DNA of 34,365 nt from Burkholderia sp. LMG 13014 (GTDB lineage: Bacteria; Pseudomonadota; Gammaproteobacteria; Burkholderiales; Burkholderiaceae). Positions 1 through 8,245 of the stretch are shown piece after piece; within the stretch, counting starts at the first letter, position 1; each line of letters opens with the position of its first letter. Position numbers and translations under genes: made by a program. A model generated the notes under the pieces. It ran no database searches. It was not told the DNA's origin and saw only the letters and a list, made by a program, of their open reading frames with translations. The DNA lies in contig NZ_CAJNKE010000020.1 of NCBI RefSeq assembly GCF_905232215.1, positions 1-34,365 on the forward strand, written 5' to 3'.

Positions 1-109
1 CCCGTGCGGCAAAGACGGCTTCGACGCCGTCGCCGCGCGCGATGCGCGCCTCGAACGCCATCCCCGTCACGGCGATGACGGGCAACGTGCCGGTGGATTG
101 CGGCGCCAC
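1..109 (-). CDS. hpnG: Hopanoid-associated phosphorylase HpnG, N-terminal part
   Basis: Only the first 36 codons are in the window. Read from a GTG at 109, the protein begins MAPQSTGTLPVIAVTGMAFE and continues ARIARGDGVEAVFAAR. This matches the start of hopanoid-associated phosphorylases (HpnG), nucleoside-phosphorylase-fold enzymes that remove adenine from adenosylhopane to give ribosylhopane during side-chain synthesis. The start lies 3 bases after the shc stop codon, so it is translated from the same minus-strand mRNA. The identification rests on the short N-terminal motif and on its place directly behind shc. The GTG start has no strong Shine-Dalgarno sequence and may depend on translational coupling. 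Confidence 0.7.
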   Translation of the reverse strand, partial: MAPQSTGTLPVIAVTGMAFEARIARGDGVEAVFAAR

Positions 110-112
110 GCG

Positions 113-2086
113 TTACAGCCCGACCGTGACGCGCGTCGTGTTGTCGCGCTTCAGGTTGCGATAGCGGGCGAGCGCCCACAGCGGGAAGAACTTGCGATAG
201 CCGTGGTAGCGCAGGTAGAACACGCGCGGGAAGCCCGTCGCCGTGAAGCGCGCCTCATCCCACAGGCCCTCTTCGTTCTGCCCGGCGATCAGGTAGTCGA
301 TGCCACGCGCCACCGCCGGGTTGTTCACCTCGCCGGCCGCCATCAGGCCCAGGAGTGCCCATGCGGTTTGCGACGCGGTGCTCGGCGCCTGCTCGAAGCC
401 GCGATAGTTCAGCTTGTAGCTGTCGCCGTCCTCGCCCCAGCCGCCGTCCTTGTTCTGGATCGACAGCAGCCACTGCGCGCCGCGCTTCATGCGCGGATCG
501 TCCGCCGTCAGGCCGGCCGCGTTCAGCGAGCACAGTGCCGTCCACGTGCCGTACACGTAGTTCATCCCCCAGCGGCCATACCAGCTGCCGTCCGGTTCCT
601 GCTCCTTGAGCATGTAGTCGAGCGCGCGACGGGCCGGCTCGCTGTTCAGCGGCGTCTCGCCGAGCTCCGACAGCATCGACAGGCAACGCCCCGACACGTC
701 GGCCGTCGGCGGATCGAGCAGCGCGCCGTGATCCGAGAACGGGATGTTGTTCAGGTAGTACTGCGTGTTTTCCGGTTCGAACGCGCCCCAGCCGCCGTCG
801 CTGCTCTGCATCCCGACGACCCACTCGCGCGCACGCGCGATCGAATCGCGATAGGCATCGTTCTGCTTGAGTTGCTGCGCACGCTCCATCGCCACCGCGA
901 CCACCGCCGTATCGTCGACGTCCGGGTAGTGCGCGTTCGCGTACTGGAACGCCCAGCCGCCGGGCCGCACGTGCGGGCGGCGCGAGATCCAGTCGCCGCG
1001 CACGTCGAGGATCTGCAGCGGGCGCAGCCATTCGAGGCCGCGGATCGCGGCGTCCTCGGCCCGCGCGTCGCGCGTTTCGAGCAGCGCATGCGCGGCGAGC
1101 GACGTGTCCCACACCGGCGACAGGCACGGCTGGCAATACGCTTCGTCATCCTGCACGACGAGCAGCTTCTCGATCGACTTGCGCGCGATCGCGCGGTTCG
1201 GGTGATCTTCCGCGTAGCCGAGCGCGTCGTACATCATCACCGAGTTGGCCATCGCCGGATAGATCGCGCCGAGGCCATCCTCGCCGTTCAGGCGTTCGTC
1301 GACGAACGACACGGCCTGACGGATCGCGCGTTCGCGCGTGTAGTTCGGGAACAGGCCATCGACCGCGCGCAGCGCATGATCGACCACGCGGAAGAACGCG
1401 AACCAGCCGGCACTCTGGTGGCCCTGGCGCGGCAGCAGCCCGGCGTTGACGGGCGGATCGATGAACAGTTCGTCGATGCGTACGCCGCGCGGATTCTTCG
1501 CGATCGGGCGCTTCGCGTTCAGCACGAGCAGCGGCACGATCACGGTGCGCGCCCAGTACGACACCTTCGACAGATGGAACGGGAACCACTGCGGCAGCAG
1601 CATGATCTCGACCGGCATCATCGGCACCGCGCGCCACGGAATCGCACCGTACAGCGCGAGCTGGATGCGCGTGAACACGTTCGACATCTCGGCGCCGCCC
1701 ATCGCGTGGATGGCGCGACGCGCACGCTGCATGTGCTCCGCGTTCTCGTCGTCGCCGATCACCTTCAGCGCGAAATACGCCTTCACGCTCGCGCTGATGT
1801 TCGGCGCGCCGTCGGTGAACAGCGGCCAGCCGCCGTCGGCCTGCTGGATGCGGCGCAGATACTTGCCGATCTTCTGCTCGAGCTCGAGATTCGGCGTCTC
1901 GCCGAGATAGTGGACGAGCAGCACGTATTCGGCGGGAATCGTCGAATCGGCTTCGAGTTCGTAGACCCAGTGTCCGTCCGCGTTCTGCGCGGCCAGCAGC
2001 GCGTCGGTCGCACGCGCGACGGCCGTATCGACGCCGGCCGGCACGGTGCCGGCGGACAGGGTAGCCATTTCGGTGAGATCGTTCAT
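113..2086 (-). CDS. shc: Squalene-hopene cyclase
   Basis: The 657-residue protein is the usual length for bacterial squalene-hopene cyclases (HpnF), membrane-bound class II triterpene cyclases that convert squalene to hopene and diplopterol. The protonating DxDD motif is visible at residues 389-392 (PDVDDTAVV). Several QW repeats that brace the barrels are present: QNADGHW near 35, QQADGGW near 81, SSDGGWGAFEPE, EQEPDGSWYGRWG and NKDGGWGEDGD in the C-terminal half. The ATG at 2086 lies 15 bases after the hpnE stop, consistent with an operon hpnD-hpnE-shc-hpnG. Hopanoids support outer-membrane stability and stress tolerance in Burkholderia. Nothing in the sequence suggests a broken gene. Confidence 0.96.
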   Translation of the reverse strand: MNDLTEMATLSAGTVPAGVDTAVARATDALLAAQNADGHWVYELEADSTIPAEYVLLVHYLGETPNLELEQKIGKYLRRIQQADGGWPLFTDGAPNISASVKAYFALKVIGDDENAEHMQRARRAIHAMGGAEMSNVFTRIQLALYGAIPWRAVPMMPVEIMLLPQWFPFHLSKVSYWARTVIVPLLVLNAKRPIAKNPRGVRIDELFIDPPVNAGLLPRQGHQSAGWFAFFRVVDHALRAVDGLFPNYTRERAIRQAVSFVDERLNGEDGLGAIYPAMANSVMMYDALGYAEDHPNRAIARKSIEKLLVVQDDEAYCQPCLSPVWDTSLAAHALLETRDARAEDAAIRGLEWLRPLQILDVRGDWISRRPHVRPGGWAFQYANAHYPDVDDTAVVAVAMERAQQLKQNDAYRDSIARAREWVVGMQSSDGGWGAFEPENTQYYLNNIPFSDHGALLDPPTADVSGRCLSMLSELGETPLNSEPARRALDYMLKEQEPDGSWYGRWGMNYVYGTWTALCSLNAAGLTADDPRMKRGAQWLLSIQNKDGGWGEDGDSYKLNYRGFEQAPSTASQTAWALLGLMAAGEVNNPAVARGIDYLIAGQNEEGLWDEARFTATGFPRVFYLRYHGYRKFFPLWALARYRNLKRDNTTRVTVGL

Positions 2087-2101
2087 CGGTCCCTCTTTTA
2101 C

Positions 2102-3355
2102 TTACTGTGTCTGGAGCACGTCCGCGGCCAGTTGGCCGGAGCGGATCGCGCCCTCGATCGTGGCGGGCAAGCCGGTGGCAATCCAGTCGCCTGCCAGCAC
2201 AAGATTGGTCCAGCGCGTACGCACGGCCGGACGCTTCATTTCCTGCGACGGCACCGCCGCAAAGCCCGCGCGCGGCTCGACGACGAGCTGCCACGCGGGA
2301 ATGGTTTCCGGGTTCGCGCCTGTTACGCGCGCGACGTCTTCCCAGATGCGCCGCGCGAGCGTGTCGCGCGGCGTGTCGAGCCAGCGGCCCGCGTCGCGGA
2401 TCGTCGCCGCGAGCTGGCCGCCGCCGGTGCGCACCGCATCGACGACGCCGTTCACGACGGCCGTCTGCAGCGCATTGCCGGCCGGCGCGTCGACCGCGAA
2501 ATACGCGGTCACGACCGCGCTGAACGTATCGGGCGCGGTGAGCTCAGGCACGAGCGGCTGCGCGACCTCGGGCGGCACGGCCAGCACGACGGCGTCGCCC
2601 GGCGCGAGATCGATGCGCTCGCCGCCGACCGAGACCGCATCGACCGCATTGCCGTGCGCGCCGAATTCGAACGCGTCGAGCCGCGAGCTCAGCCGGATCT
2701 GCGCGCCGCCGTGCTGCAGCATCCGCAGCGCCGGTTCGACGAATGCGCTGCCGAGGCCGTGGCGCGCGACGAGCGGACGGCAGCCGGGGCCGCCCGCGGC
2801 AAACGTGCCGTACAGCGCCGCGCGCGCGAGTTCGGCACTCGCGTGGCGCGGCTCGACGTTCAGCACACCGAGGAAATACGGCCGCAGCCAACGTTCCCAC
2901 AGCATGCCGTCGCATCGCATCGTCTGTGCGAGTGAGCGCCCCATGCGCGCGAACGCGAGCGGGGCGAGCGCGAGGTAGTCGAGCGGCGTCGTATCCGGCG
3001 CGCGCGACGCGGCATCGAACAGCCACGACGGCCAGCGCCCGTTGCCGAAGCGCAGCGTCCAGCGCTGCTGCGACGCGACGTCGACGATCGGGAATTCAGG
3101 CAGCGCGGGCCCCATGAGCTGGTCGACCGCGCCGATCGCGCGCAAGTATCGCTGCGTCGCCGGCTGCCCCGCGAAAGCCACGTGCAGCCCGCTGTCGAGC
3201 GTCGTGTTCAGCGTCCCGTCGAACCATGAGCGGCAGCGTCCGCCCGCATGCGCGTGCGCGTCGTGCAGCACGATGCGTCGCCCGCGGCGTTGCAGTTCGA
3301 CCGCGGCCGACAGGCCGGCAACGCCGGCGCCGATCACGTGGACGGTCCTGGGCAT
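2102..3355 (-). CDS. hpnE: Squalene-associated FAD-dependent desaturase HpnE
   Basis: This 417-residue flavoprotein starts with a Rossmann FAD-binding motif (VHVIGAGVAGLSAAVELQRR, GxGxxG at residues 9-14, followed by a GGRC motif). It ends with the amine-oxidase-type FAD signature (NLVLAGDWIATGLPATIEGAIRSG). The family is HpnE, which reduces hydroxysqualene to squalene in the HpnC-HpnD-HpnE route. It lies between hpnD and shc on the same strand with gaps of 13 and 15 bases, so co-transcription is likely. Other members of the amine oxidase superfamily such as phytoene desaturases look similar, but the context favours HpnE. Confidence 0.92.
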   Translation of the reverse strand: MPRTVHVIGAGVAGLSAAVELQRRGRRIVLHDAHAHAGGRCRSWFDGTLNTTLDSGLHVAFAGQPATQRYLRAIGAVDQLMGPALPEFPIVDVASQQRWTLRFGNGRWPSWLFDAASRAPDTTPLDYLALAPLAFARMGRSLAQTMRCDGMLWERWLRPYFLGVLNVEPRHASAELARAALYGTFAAGGPGCRPLVARHGLGSAFVEPALRMLQHGGAQIRLSSRLDAFEFGAHGNAVDAVSVGGERIDLAPGDAVVLAVPPEVAQPLVPELTAPDTFSAVVTAYFAVDAPAGNALQTAVVNGVVDAVRTGGGQLAATIRDAGRWLDTPRDTLARRIWEDVARVTGANPETIPAWQLVVEPRAGFAAVPSQEMKRPAVRTRWTNLVLAGDWIATGLPATIEGAIRSGQLAADVLQTQ

Positions 3356-3368
3356 CGACTCGGTCGGC

Positions 3369-4220
3369 TCAGAACAGCGCGTAGCGCGCGGCGATCATCA
3401 GCATGCGCGCCTTCGGCTTGCGCAGCGGTGCGCGCGGGAAGGCAAAGCCGCGTGCGATCGCGGCTTCGAGAATGCAGCGATACGCGCCCGACATGATGCG
3501 CGGCGCCTTCACCTGCGCACGCGGGCAGGTATCCATCACCGCGTCGGCCTGGCGGAAATGCTCGAGCGCGCGCTCGACCAGCGTCGCGCACACGCGCGGC
3601 AGCGCCGGATTGCGCACGATCGTCGCCGGGTCGGTGATCGCGATGCCTTCGCGCGCGAGCAGCTCGCGCGGCAGGTAGCAACGGTTGATCGCCGCATCGT
3701 CGTCGATGTCGCGCAGGATGTTGGTCAGTTGCAGCGCGCGGCCGAGGTGATGCGACAGCGTGATCCCTTCGGCTTCCGGCATCCCGAAAATCCTCACCGA
3801 CAGCCGGCCGGCCGCGCTCGCCACGCGATCGCAGAAGAGGTCGAGCGTCGGTTCGTCGGGCGCGCAGATGTCTTCGACCGCGTCCATCGCCATCCCGTCG
3901 ATCATCGCGTGGAAATCGTCGCGCTGCAGGTTGAATGCGCGGATTTCGCGGTCGAGCGCGGCCAGGTGGCGCGGCGGGCGGCCGGCGAAGCACGCGTCGA
4001 TGTCCGCACGCCAGCGATCGAGGCCCGCGTTGCGCTCGGCGCGCGGCAGGTCGCTGTCGGCGATGTCGTCGACCGCGCGGCAAAACGCGTAAACCTGGAA
4101 CATCGCGTCGCGCTGCACGGCCGGCAGGATGCGCATCGCAAGATAGAAAGAACTGCCCGATGTGACGGCAGCGGCGTCGGTTTCTTGTTCGTCCACGACG
4201 GAATTGGAAACGGCCAAGAC
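3369..4220 (-). CDS. hpnD: Presqualene diphosphate synthase HpnD
   Basis: A trans-isoprenyl diphosphate synthase of the squalene/phytoene synthase fold. The two aspartate-rich motifs that bind the farnesyl diphosphates through Mg2+ are visible: AFCRAVDDIADSD near the N-terminus and LTNILRDIDDDAAINRCYLP in the middle. It should condense two farnesyl diphosphates to presqualene diphosphate as the first step of this operon. I chose a TTG start at 4220 because GGAG sits about 6 bases upstream, giving about 283 residues. A GTG start at 4241 adds seven residues but has no ribosome binding site. HpnC, the usual partner, is not next to it in this window. Confidence 0.9.
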   Translation of the reverse strand, partial: VLAVSNSVVDEQETDAAAVTSGSSFYLAMRILPAVQRDAMFQVYAFCRAVDDIADSDLPRAERNAGLDRWRADIDACFAGRPPRHLAALDREIRAFNLQRDDFHAMIDGMAMDAVEDICAPDEPTLDLFCDRVASAAGRLSVRIFGMPEAEGITLSHHLGRALQLTNILRDIDDDAAINRCYLPRELLAREGIAITDPATIVRNPALPRVCATLVERALEHFRQADAVMDTCPRAQVKAPRIMSGAYRCILEAAIARGFAFPRAPLRKPKARMLMIAARYALF

Positions 4221-4241
4221 GAGCTCCACGGAGACACCCAC

Positions 4242-4476
4242 GCGGGGCGATTGAAGAAGCCATGCCCGGCTGGGATGGTCAGGGTGTCAAATGCGTGCGA
4301 GATATGCGAACGATCGACGCAGACAGGCACAAATTACCGGCCGGAAGCCGGAATTGGGCGAAAGTATAGCAATCTTTGAAGTTCGATGGCGGACACGCGC
4401 CGCGTGCGACGGCCTGCCGGAAGCCGTTGACAGGCAAGCGCGTCCGGCCTGGGCGGGAACGGGCGCCGGCGGCGCG
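4242..4476. other. Intergenic region upstream of the hopanoid operon
   Basis: About 235 bases lie between the 110-codon gene and hpnD, both on the minus strand. Read on the minus strand there is a TATACT-like -10 hexamer at 4363-4368, without a convincing -35 at the right distance. This is the most likely place for the hpn operon promoter. No other structure was recognised. Confidence 0.3.
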
Positions 4477-4809
4477 TCAGCCGTAAACGATGTCGCGCTG
4501 CAGGTCGAGCGCAATGAGCCCCATTTCGCGGGTGAGCTGCAGCATCGAGCGGCGTTCGAGGCGCGAGCCCATGAAGCTCGTCACGCGGCCGTCGGGCTCC
4601 GCGGTGTACTGAAAAACCGCGCCGCCCGTGCCGAACCACGCGCCCGGCACATCGGGCGACTCCTGCCAGTCGATCTGCGCGAACACGCGCGCGATGCCCG
4701 CGCGCACCAGGTCGCCCGGGCCGATCGGCGGCGCGATGTCGCCCAGGTCGTCGAGCGAATAGGGGCCGGGTTTGTCCGGCTTCCGGTAGAAGAGATAGTC
4801 GACGTTCAT
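4477..4809 (-). CDS. Conserved hypothetical protein, 110 aa
   Basis: The reading frame is open further upstream, but the ATG at 4809 (MNVDYLFYRKPDKPGPYSLD) gives a compact soluble 110-residue protein. The longer N-terminal extension looks like translated spacer. No signal peptide, membrane segment or known motif is visible. The sequence is rich in Gly, Asp and aromatic residues and ends ALDLQRDIVYG. It reads in the same direction as the hopanoid operon, 235 bases before it, and is divergent from the alpha/beta hydrolase. I do not recognise the family and assign no function. Confidence 0.7.
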   Translation of the reverse strand: MNVDYLFYRKPDKPGPYSLDDLGDIAPPIGPGDLVRAGIARVFAQIDWQESPDVPGAWFGTGGAVFQYTAEPDGRVTSFMGSRLERRSMLQLTREMGLIALDLQRDIVYG

Positions 4810-4984
4810 GGGGCGCAATCGCAGGCAAAGCAACAAATTAGCGTGCTTCGGGATAAATTCAAATCGGATACGGATGAAATGTGGCCTGTACGAGACAAGA
4901 GGGACAGATCGAGTCCGGCTCGTCTGGGCGCGCGCGGGTTCGTCTAAGATGACACCTTTCTCAAAATCTCGATACCCGGACACC

Positions 4985-5869
4985 ATGGAGACGAACGCAA
5001 GCGCCACCCCGCAGTCCGATCATCCCGTTTTCGTGCTCGTGCACGGCGCCTGGCACGGCGCGTGGTGCTACGCGCACGTCGCGGCCGCGCTGGCCGCACG
5101 CGGCCACCTGTCGATCGCGCGCGACCTGCCCGCGCACGGCATCAATGCCCGCTTTCCCGCTTCGTACCTCGCACGCCCGCTCGACCCGGATGCGTTCGGC
5201 GCCGAGCCGTCGCCGGTCGCGAACACGACGCTCGACGATTACGCCACGCAGGTGATGCAGGCGGTCGACGACGCGTACGCGCTCGGCCACGGCAAGGTCG
5301 TGCTCGTCGGGCACAGCATGGGCGGCCTCGCGATCACGGCGGCCGCCGAACGCGCGCCGGAAAAGATCGCGAAGATCGTCTATCTCGCGGCCTTCATGCC
5401 CGCGTCGGGCGTGCCGGGCCTCGACTACGTGCGCGCGCCCGAGAACAAGGGTGAAATGCTCGGCCCGCTGATGCTGGCGAGCCCGCGCGTCGCCGGTGCG
5501 CTGCGCATCGATCCGCGCAGCGGCGACGCCGCGTATCGCGAGACCGCGAAGCGCGCGCTGTACGACGACGTGCCGCAGGCCGACTTCGAAGCCGTCGCGA
5601 ACCTGATGACCTGCGACGTGCCGGCCGCGCCGTTCGCGACCGCGATCCCGACGACCACCACGCGCTGGGGCGCGATCGACCGCCACTACATCAAGTGCCT
5701 GCAGGATCGCGTGATCCTGCCCGCGCTGCAGCAGCGCTTCATCGACGAAGCCGACGCGTTCACGCCCGACAACCCGACCCACGTGCACCAGCTCGACAGC
5801 AGCCATTCGCCGTTCATGTCGCAGCCGGCCGTACTGGCCGGCGTGCTGGCCGACATCGCGAAAAGCTGA
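4985..5869 (+). CDS. Alpha/beta hydrolase, plant-type esterase family
   Basis: The 294-residue protein begins with the beta-strand and oxyanion loop VFVLVHGAWHGAWCY (residues 15-29), which is typical of the methylesterase/hydroxynitrile-lyase/SABP2 branch of alpha/beta hydrolases. The nucleophile elbow is GHSMGG with Ser111. The catalytic His is His274 in the DSSHSPF motif and the acid is probably Asp241. There is no signal peptide, so it acts in the cytoplasm. The ATG at 4985 fits the family's N-terminus best; an ATG at 4949 in the same frame is also possible, and neither has a strong ribosome binding site. The substrate cannot be told from sequence. Confidence 0.88.
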   Translation: METNASATPQSDHPVFVLVHGAWHGAWCYAHVAAALAARGHLSIARDLPAHGINARFPASYLARPLDPDAFGAEPSPVANTTLDDYATQVMQAVDDAYALGHGKVVLVGHSMGGLAITAAAERAPEKIAKIVYLAAFMPASGVPGLDYVRAPENKGEMLGPLMLASPRVAGALRIDPRSGDAAYRETAKRALYDDVPQADFEAVANLMTCDVPAAPFATAIPTTTTRWGAIDRHYIKCLQDRVILPALQQRFIDEADAFTPDNPTHVHQLDSSHSPFMSQPAVLAGVLADIAKS

Positions 5870-5907
5870 GCGCGGCACGCGCTGCGCGCATCCGCTCCGC
5901 GCTCAGC
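5865..5907. terminator. Hairpin between convergent genes
   Basis: Two perfect 11-base arms, GCTGAGCGCGG at 5865-5875 and its complement at 5897-5907, enclose a 21-base loop. The stop codon of the hydrolase is inside the left arm. The convergent GGDEF gene ends at 5938. There is no T-tract, so this is a candidate rather than a classic Rho-independent terminator. Confidence 0.45.
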
Positions 5908-5937
5908 GGGGCGGGGCGGGCGCGAGCCCGGGTGCGC

Positions 5938-6876
5938 CTATGCGTAGGCGACCGAACGGTCGCGTCCGAGCCGCTTCGCGCGATAGAGCGCGGCGTCGGC
6001 CTCGTTGACGAGCACGTCGCAGGTCGGCGCACCCGTCTTCGCACGCGCGCCGCCGACGCTCGCCGTCACCGGCACGCTGACGCCCTCGGCGTCGACCGGC
6101 ATGCTGCCGATCGCATCGCGCACCTTGTCGGCCACGCGCATCGCCTCGTCGAGATTCGTGCACGGCAGCAGCAGCGCGAATTCCTCGCCACCGAAGCGGC
6201 CGAACGTATCCTGCGCGCGCACGATCGACGCGACGCGTCGCGCCGTCTCGCGCAGCACGGCGTCGCCGGCCGCATGCCCGAAACGGTCGTTGATCGTCTT
6301 GAAGTGGTCGAGATCGAACAGCAGCACCGACAGGTCGCCGCCGTAGCGCTGCCAGCGCGCGAATTCGTCGCCGAGCCGCGCCTCGAAGAAGCGCCGGTTC
6401 GCGATGCCGGTCAGGCCGTCGCGATTCGCATGTTCGCGCAGCTTCGCGACCGCTTCCTCGCGCTCGCGCTGCATCACGCTGACATGCGTGACGTCCGAGA
6501 TCGTCACGCACACGGCCTCGACGTCGCGGCCGCGCGTGAGTGGCATGAACGTGCAGTCCTGCTGCATGTAGTCGACGCCGCCCGTGATCGGCCGGTCGTG
6601 CTCGAAGCGGAACAGGTAGGGCCGCTGCTCCCACGAGCTGAACGCGAAGCTGCCGAGCTGGAACACGCTCTCGAGCTTGCGCGACAGCCATGCGCGCGGC
6701 AGGTCGGGAAAGCAGTCGAACAGGTTGCGGCCGATCACGTCGGCGGCCGGGATGCCGCTGTGGTCCTGCATGAAGCGATTCCACATCAGCACGGTCATCG
6801 CGCGGTCGAGCACGAACAGGCCGAAGCCGACCCGCTCGATCACGAGGTCGCTCAGCGACGGGGTGGCGGCCGTCAT
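5938..6876 (-). CDS. Diguanylate cyclase with N-terminal PAS domain
   Basis: The 312-residue protein has a PAS-like sensory segment at about residues 10-130 (GFGLFVLDRAMTVLMWN and following) joined by a short helix to a GGDEF domain. The active-site motif is intact as GGEEF at 229-233, with the DGLTGIANRR start at 153 and an inhibitory c-di-GMP-binding RxxD (R220-D223) five residues before it. It should make c-di-GMP from two GTP and be product-inhibited. There is no membrane segment. The ATG at 6876 overlaps the stop of the CheC-like gene by 4 bases (ATGA), so the two are translationally coupled. The longer open frame upstream is antisense-like and was not used. Confidence 0.93.
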   Translation of the reverse strand: MTAATPSLSDLVIERVGFGLFVLDRAMTVLMWNRFMQDHSGIPAADVIGRNLFDCFPDLPRAWLSRKLESVFQLGSFAFSSWEQRPYLFRFEHDRPITGGVDYMQQDCTFMPLTRGRDVEAVCVTISDVTHVSVMQREREEAVAKLREHANRDGLTGIANRRFFEARLGDEFARWQRYGGDLSVLLFDLDHFKTINDRFGHAAGDAVLRETARRVASIVRAQDTFGRFGGEEFALLLPCTNLDEAMRVADKVRDAIGSMPVDAEGVSVPVTASVGGARAKTGAPTCDVLVNEADAALYRAKRLGRDRSVAYA

Positions 6877-7499
6877 AGCGCGGACAGCAACGCGTCGAGC
6901 GCGTCGCCCATCAGCCGGATCGAATCCTCGGCCATCAGCATCACGAAGTGGGCGCGGAACGCGTGGTCCTCGAGCCCGAAGTTCACCTCGAGCAGCAATG
7001 CCACGCTCCATGCCAGCTCGGTCGGCTGGAATACGTCGTCGAACGACACGTTCGCGCCGAGCAGCCCCGGCGGAAAGAACACGGGCTTGCGGCCGAGCTC
7101 GTCGAGGATCGACGCGACGCACGCACCCATCAGCACGTTCGCGACGTCGAACACGACTTCGTCGGGCGTCGCCATCCCGCCGTACACGCCGTCGCCGAAC
7201 GTGCGGTCGACGACCGACATGAGCCGCGCGATGCCCGCGGTGCGGCACAGCACGATCGCCTCGCCCTTGATGTCGGAACGGAAACCCTGGCGCACGGCGG
7301 TCACGTTGTCGTGGATGCCCGTCATCTCGCGCAGCGCATCGCCCGCGTCGGTCGCTTTCACGACCCGCACGCGCGGCACCGACAGCTCGATGAAGTGCCC
7401 GAGCAACAACGCGAGCCGCGCGGCGGCGCGGCCCATTGCAAGATTGGCGATCTCCTGCAACGCGTCGCGTTGCTCCGCCGTGAACACCGAGTCAGGCAT
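6873..7499 (-). CDS. CheC-like chemotaxis phosphatase
   Basis: The 208-residue protein carries both phosphatase signatures of the CheC/CheX/FliY group: EIANLAMGRAAARLALLLG near the N-terminus (E-x2-N pattern) and DEVVFDVANVLMGACVASIL in the middle (D-x-x-N). Members dephosphorylate CheY-type receivers. It sits directly behind a stand-alone receiver gene, so that receiver is its likely substrate. Its start overlaps the receiver's stop. I chose the ATG at 7499; an ATG at 7508 adds three residues but leaves only one base after the GGAG ribosome binding site. No flagellar or chemotaxis genes are nearby, so the output may be something other than swimming. Confidence 0.85.
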   Translation of the reverse strand: MPDSVFTAEQRDALQEIANLAMGRAAARLALLLGHFIELSVPRVRVVKATDAGDALREMTGIHDNVTAVRQGFRSDIKGEAIVLCRTAGIARLMSVVDRTFGDGVYGGMATPDEVVFDVANVLMGACVASILDELGRKPVFFPPGLLGANVSFDDVFQPTELAWSVALLLEVNFGLEDHAFRAHFVMLMAEDSIRLMGDALDALLSAL

Positions 7500-7860
7500 A
7501 CAACCCATACTCCTTGAGAATGGGCAGCAACGCCTCCGACGTCACGGGCTTGGCAACGAATGCGATCGCGCCCAATTCGCGCACGCGTGCTTGCGCCTGC
7601 GGCTGGATATCGGCGGATACCACGATCACGAACGTGTTCAGATCTTCGTGGCGCAGTGTCTCCAGGACCTGATAGCCGCTCATGTCGGGCATCGTCAGGT
7701 CCAGAAACATTACGGAAGCTTTGCCGTCACGATAGAGCGCCAGGGCCTCTCGACCATTCGCGGCATACGCGACATCGACGTCCCAGCCTCCCGGCAGCGC
7801 CTTTGTCAGAAGTTTGCGAGCGAGCAGCGAATCGTCGGCAATTACAATCGGCAAAGACAT
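7492..7860 (-). CDS. Single-domain CheY-like response regulator
   Basis: The 122-residue protein is only a receiver domain. The acidic pair is D9-D10 (IADDS), the phosphoacceptor is D54 (MFLDLTMPDMSG), the switch Ser is S82 (VVSAD) and the conserved Lys is K104 (AKPV). It has no output domain, so it must signal through a partner. It is the first gene of an overlapping operon with the CheC-like phosphatase and the GGDEF enzyme, and is divergent from a hybrid histidine kinase 385 bases away. A phosphorelay from that kinase to this receiver is a reasonable inference but is not shown by sequence. Confidence 0.93.
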   Translation of the reverse strand: MSLPIVIADDSLLARKLLTKALPGGWDVDVAYAANGREALALYRDGKASVMFLDLTMPDMSGYQVLETLRHEDLNTFVIVVSADIQPQAQARVRELGAIAFVAKPVTSEALLPILKEYGLYA

Positions 7861-8245
7861 GGGGCGATGCGGTATACGGAGTGGTCTCTCTCGCGTTAAC
7901 GACCGCGCGGCGCACTTCTTGAGGCGCCATGCGTTCGGGCACGGGCAACCGCCTGGCGGCCGCGCGCGGGCGCATATATCTGTCATAGGGAAAGCAAGGC
8001 GCGATTCTCTGAGTAAACCGGAGGCGGTGCAACTCGCCATATTCACCATTTCGAACAGAATCGATCCAAACGCACGCCATTCCGAAAACAGTCGCGACCA
8101 TTTTCGAGATAAGCACGCAAAATTTTTCCTTGTGTACGTTTGCGCTGCCGGATTCGTCGCGTTTTCAATCTGACAATTTCCCCCTGTCGGAATCGACAGG
8201 ATTACTGGCGTCCGGGGCCGTTCGGCGGGCCGTCGCAACTCGTTT
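7861..8245. promoter_or_regulatory. Divergent control region with a CCTGTCG inverted repeat
   Basis: This 385-base spacer separates the receiver operon from the hybrid kinase. It is AT-richer than its surroundings, especially at 8040-8180, and should hold both promoters. A perfect inverted repeat, CCTGTCG at 8183-8189 and CGACAGG at 8194-8200 with a GAAT spacer, lies 46 bases before the kinase start and is a possible operator. No other genes are supported. Confidence 0.45.

Noticed and set aside
98-2935. A 945-codon plus-strand open frame across the hopanoid genes
   Set aside because: It is antisense to shc and hpnE, is Arg/His/Ala-rich as expected from high-GC shadow frames and has no recognisable domain.
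5695-7899. A 734-codon plus-strand open frame
   Set aside because: It overlaps the end of the hydrolase and runs antisense to the GGDEF, CheC and receiver genes, with shadow-like composition.
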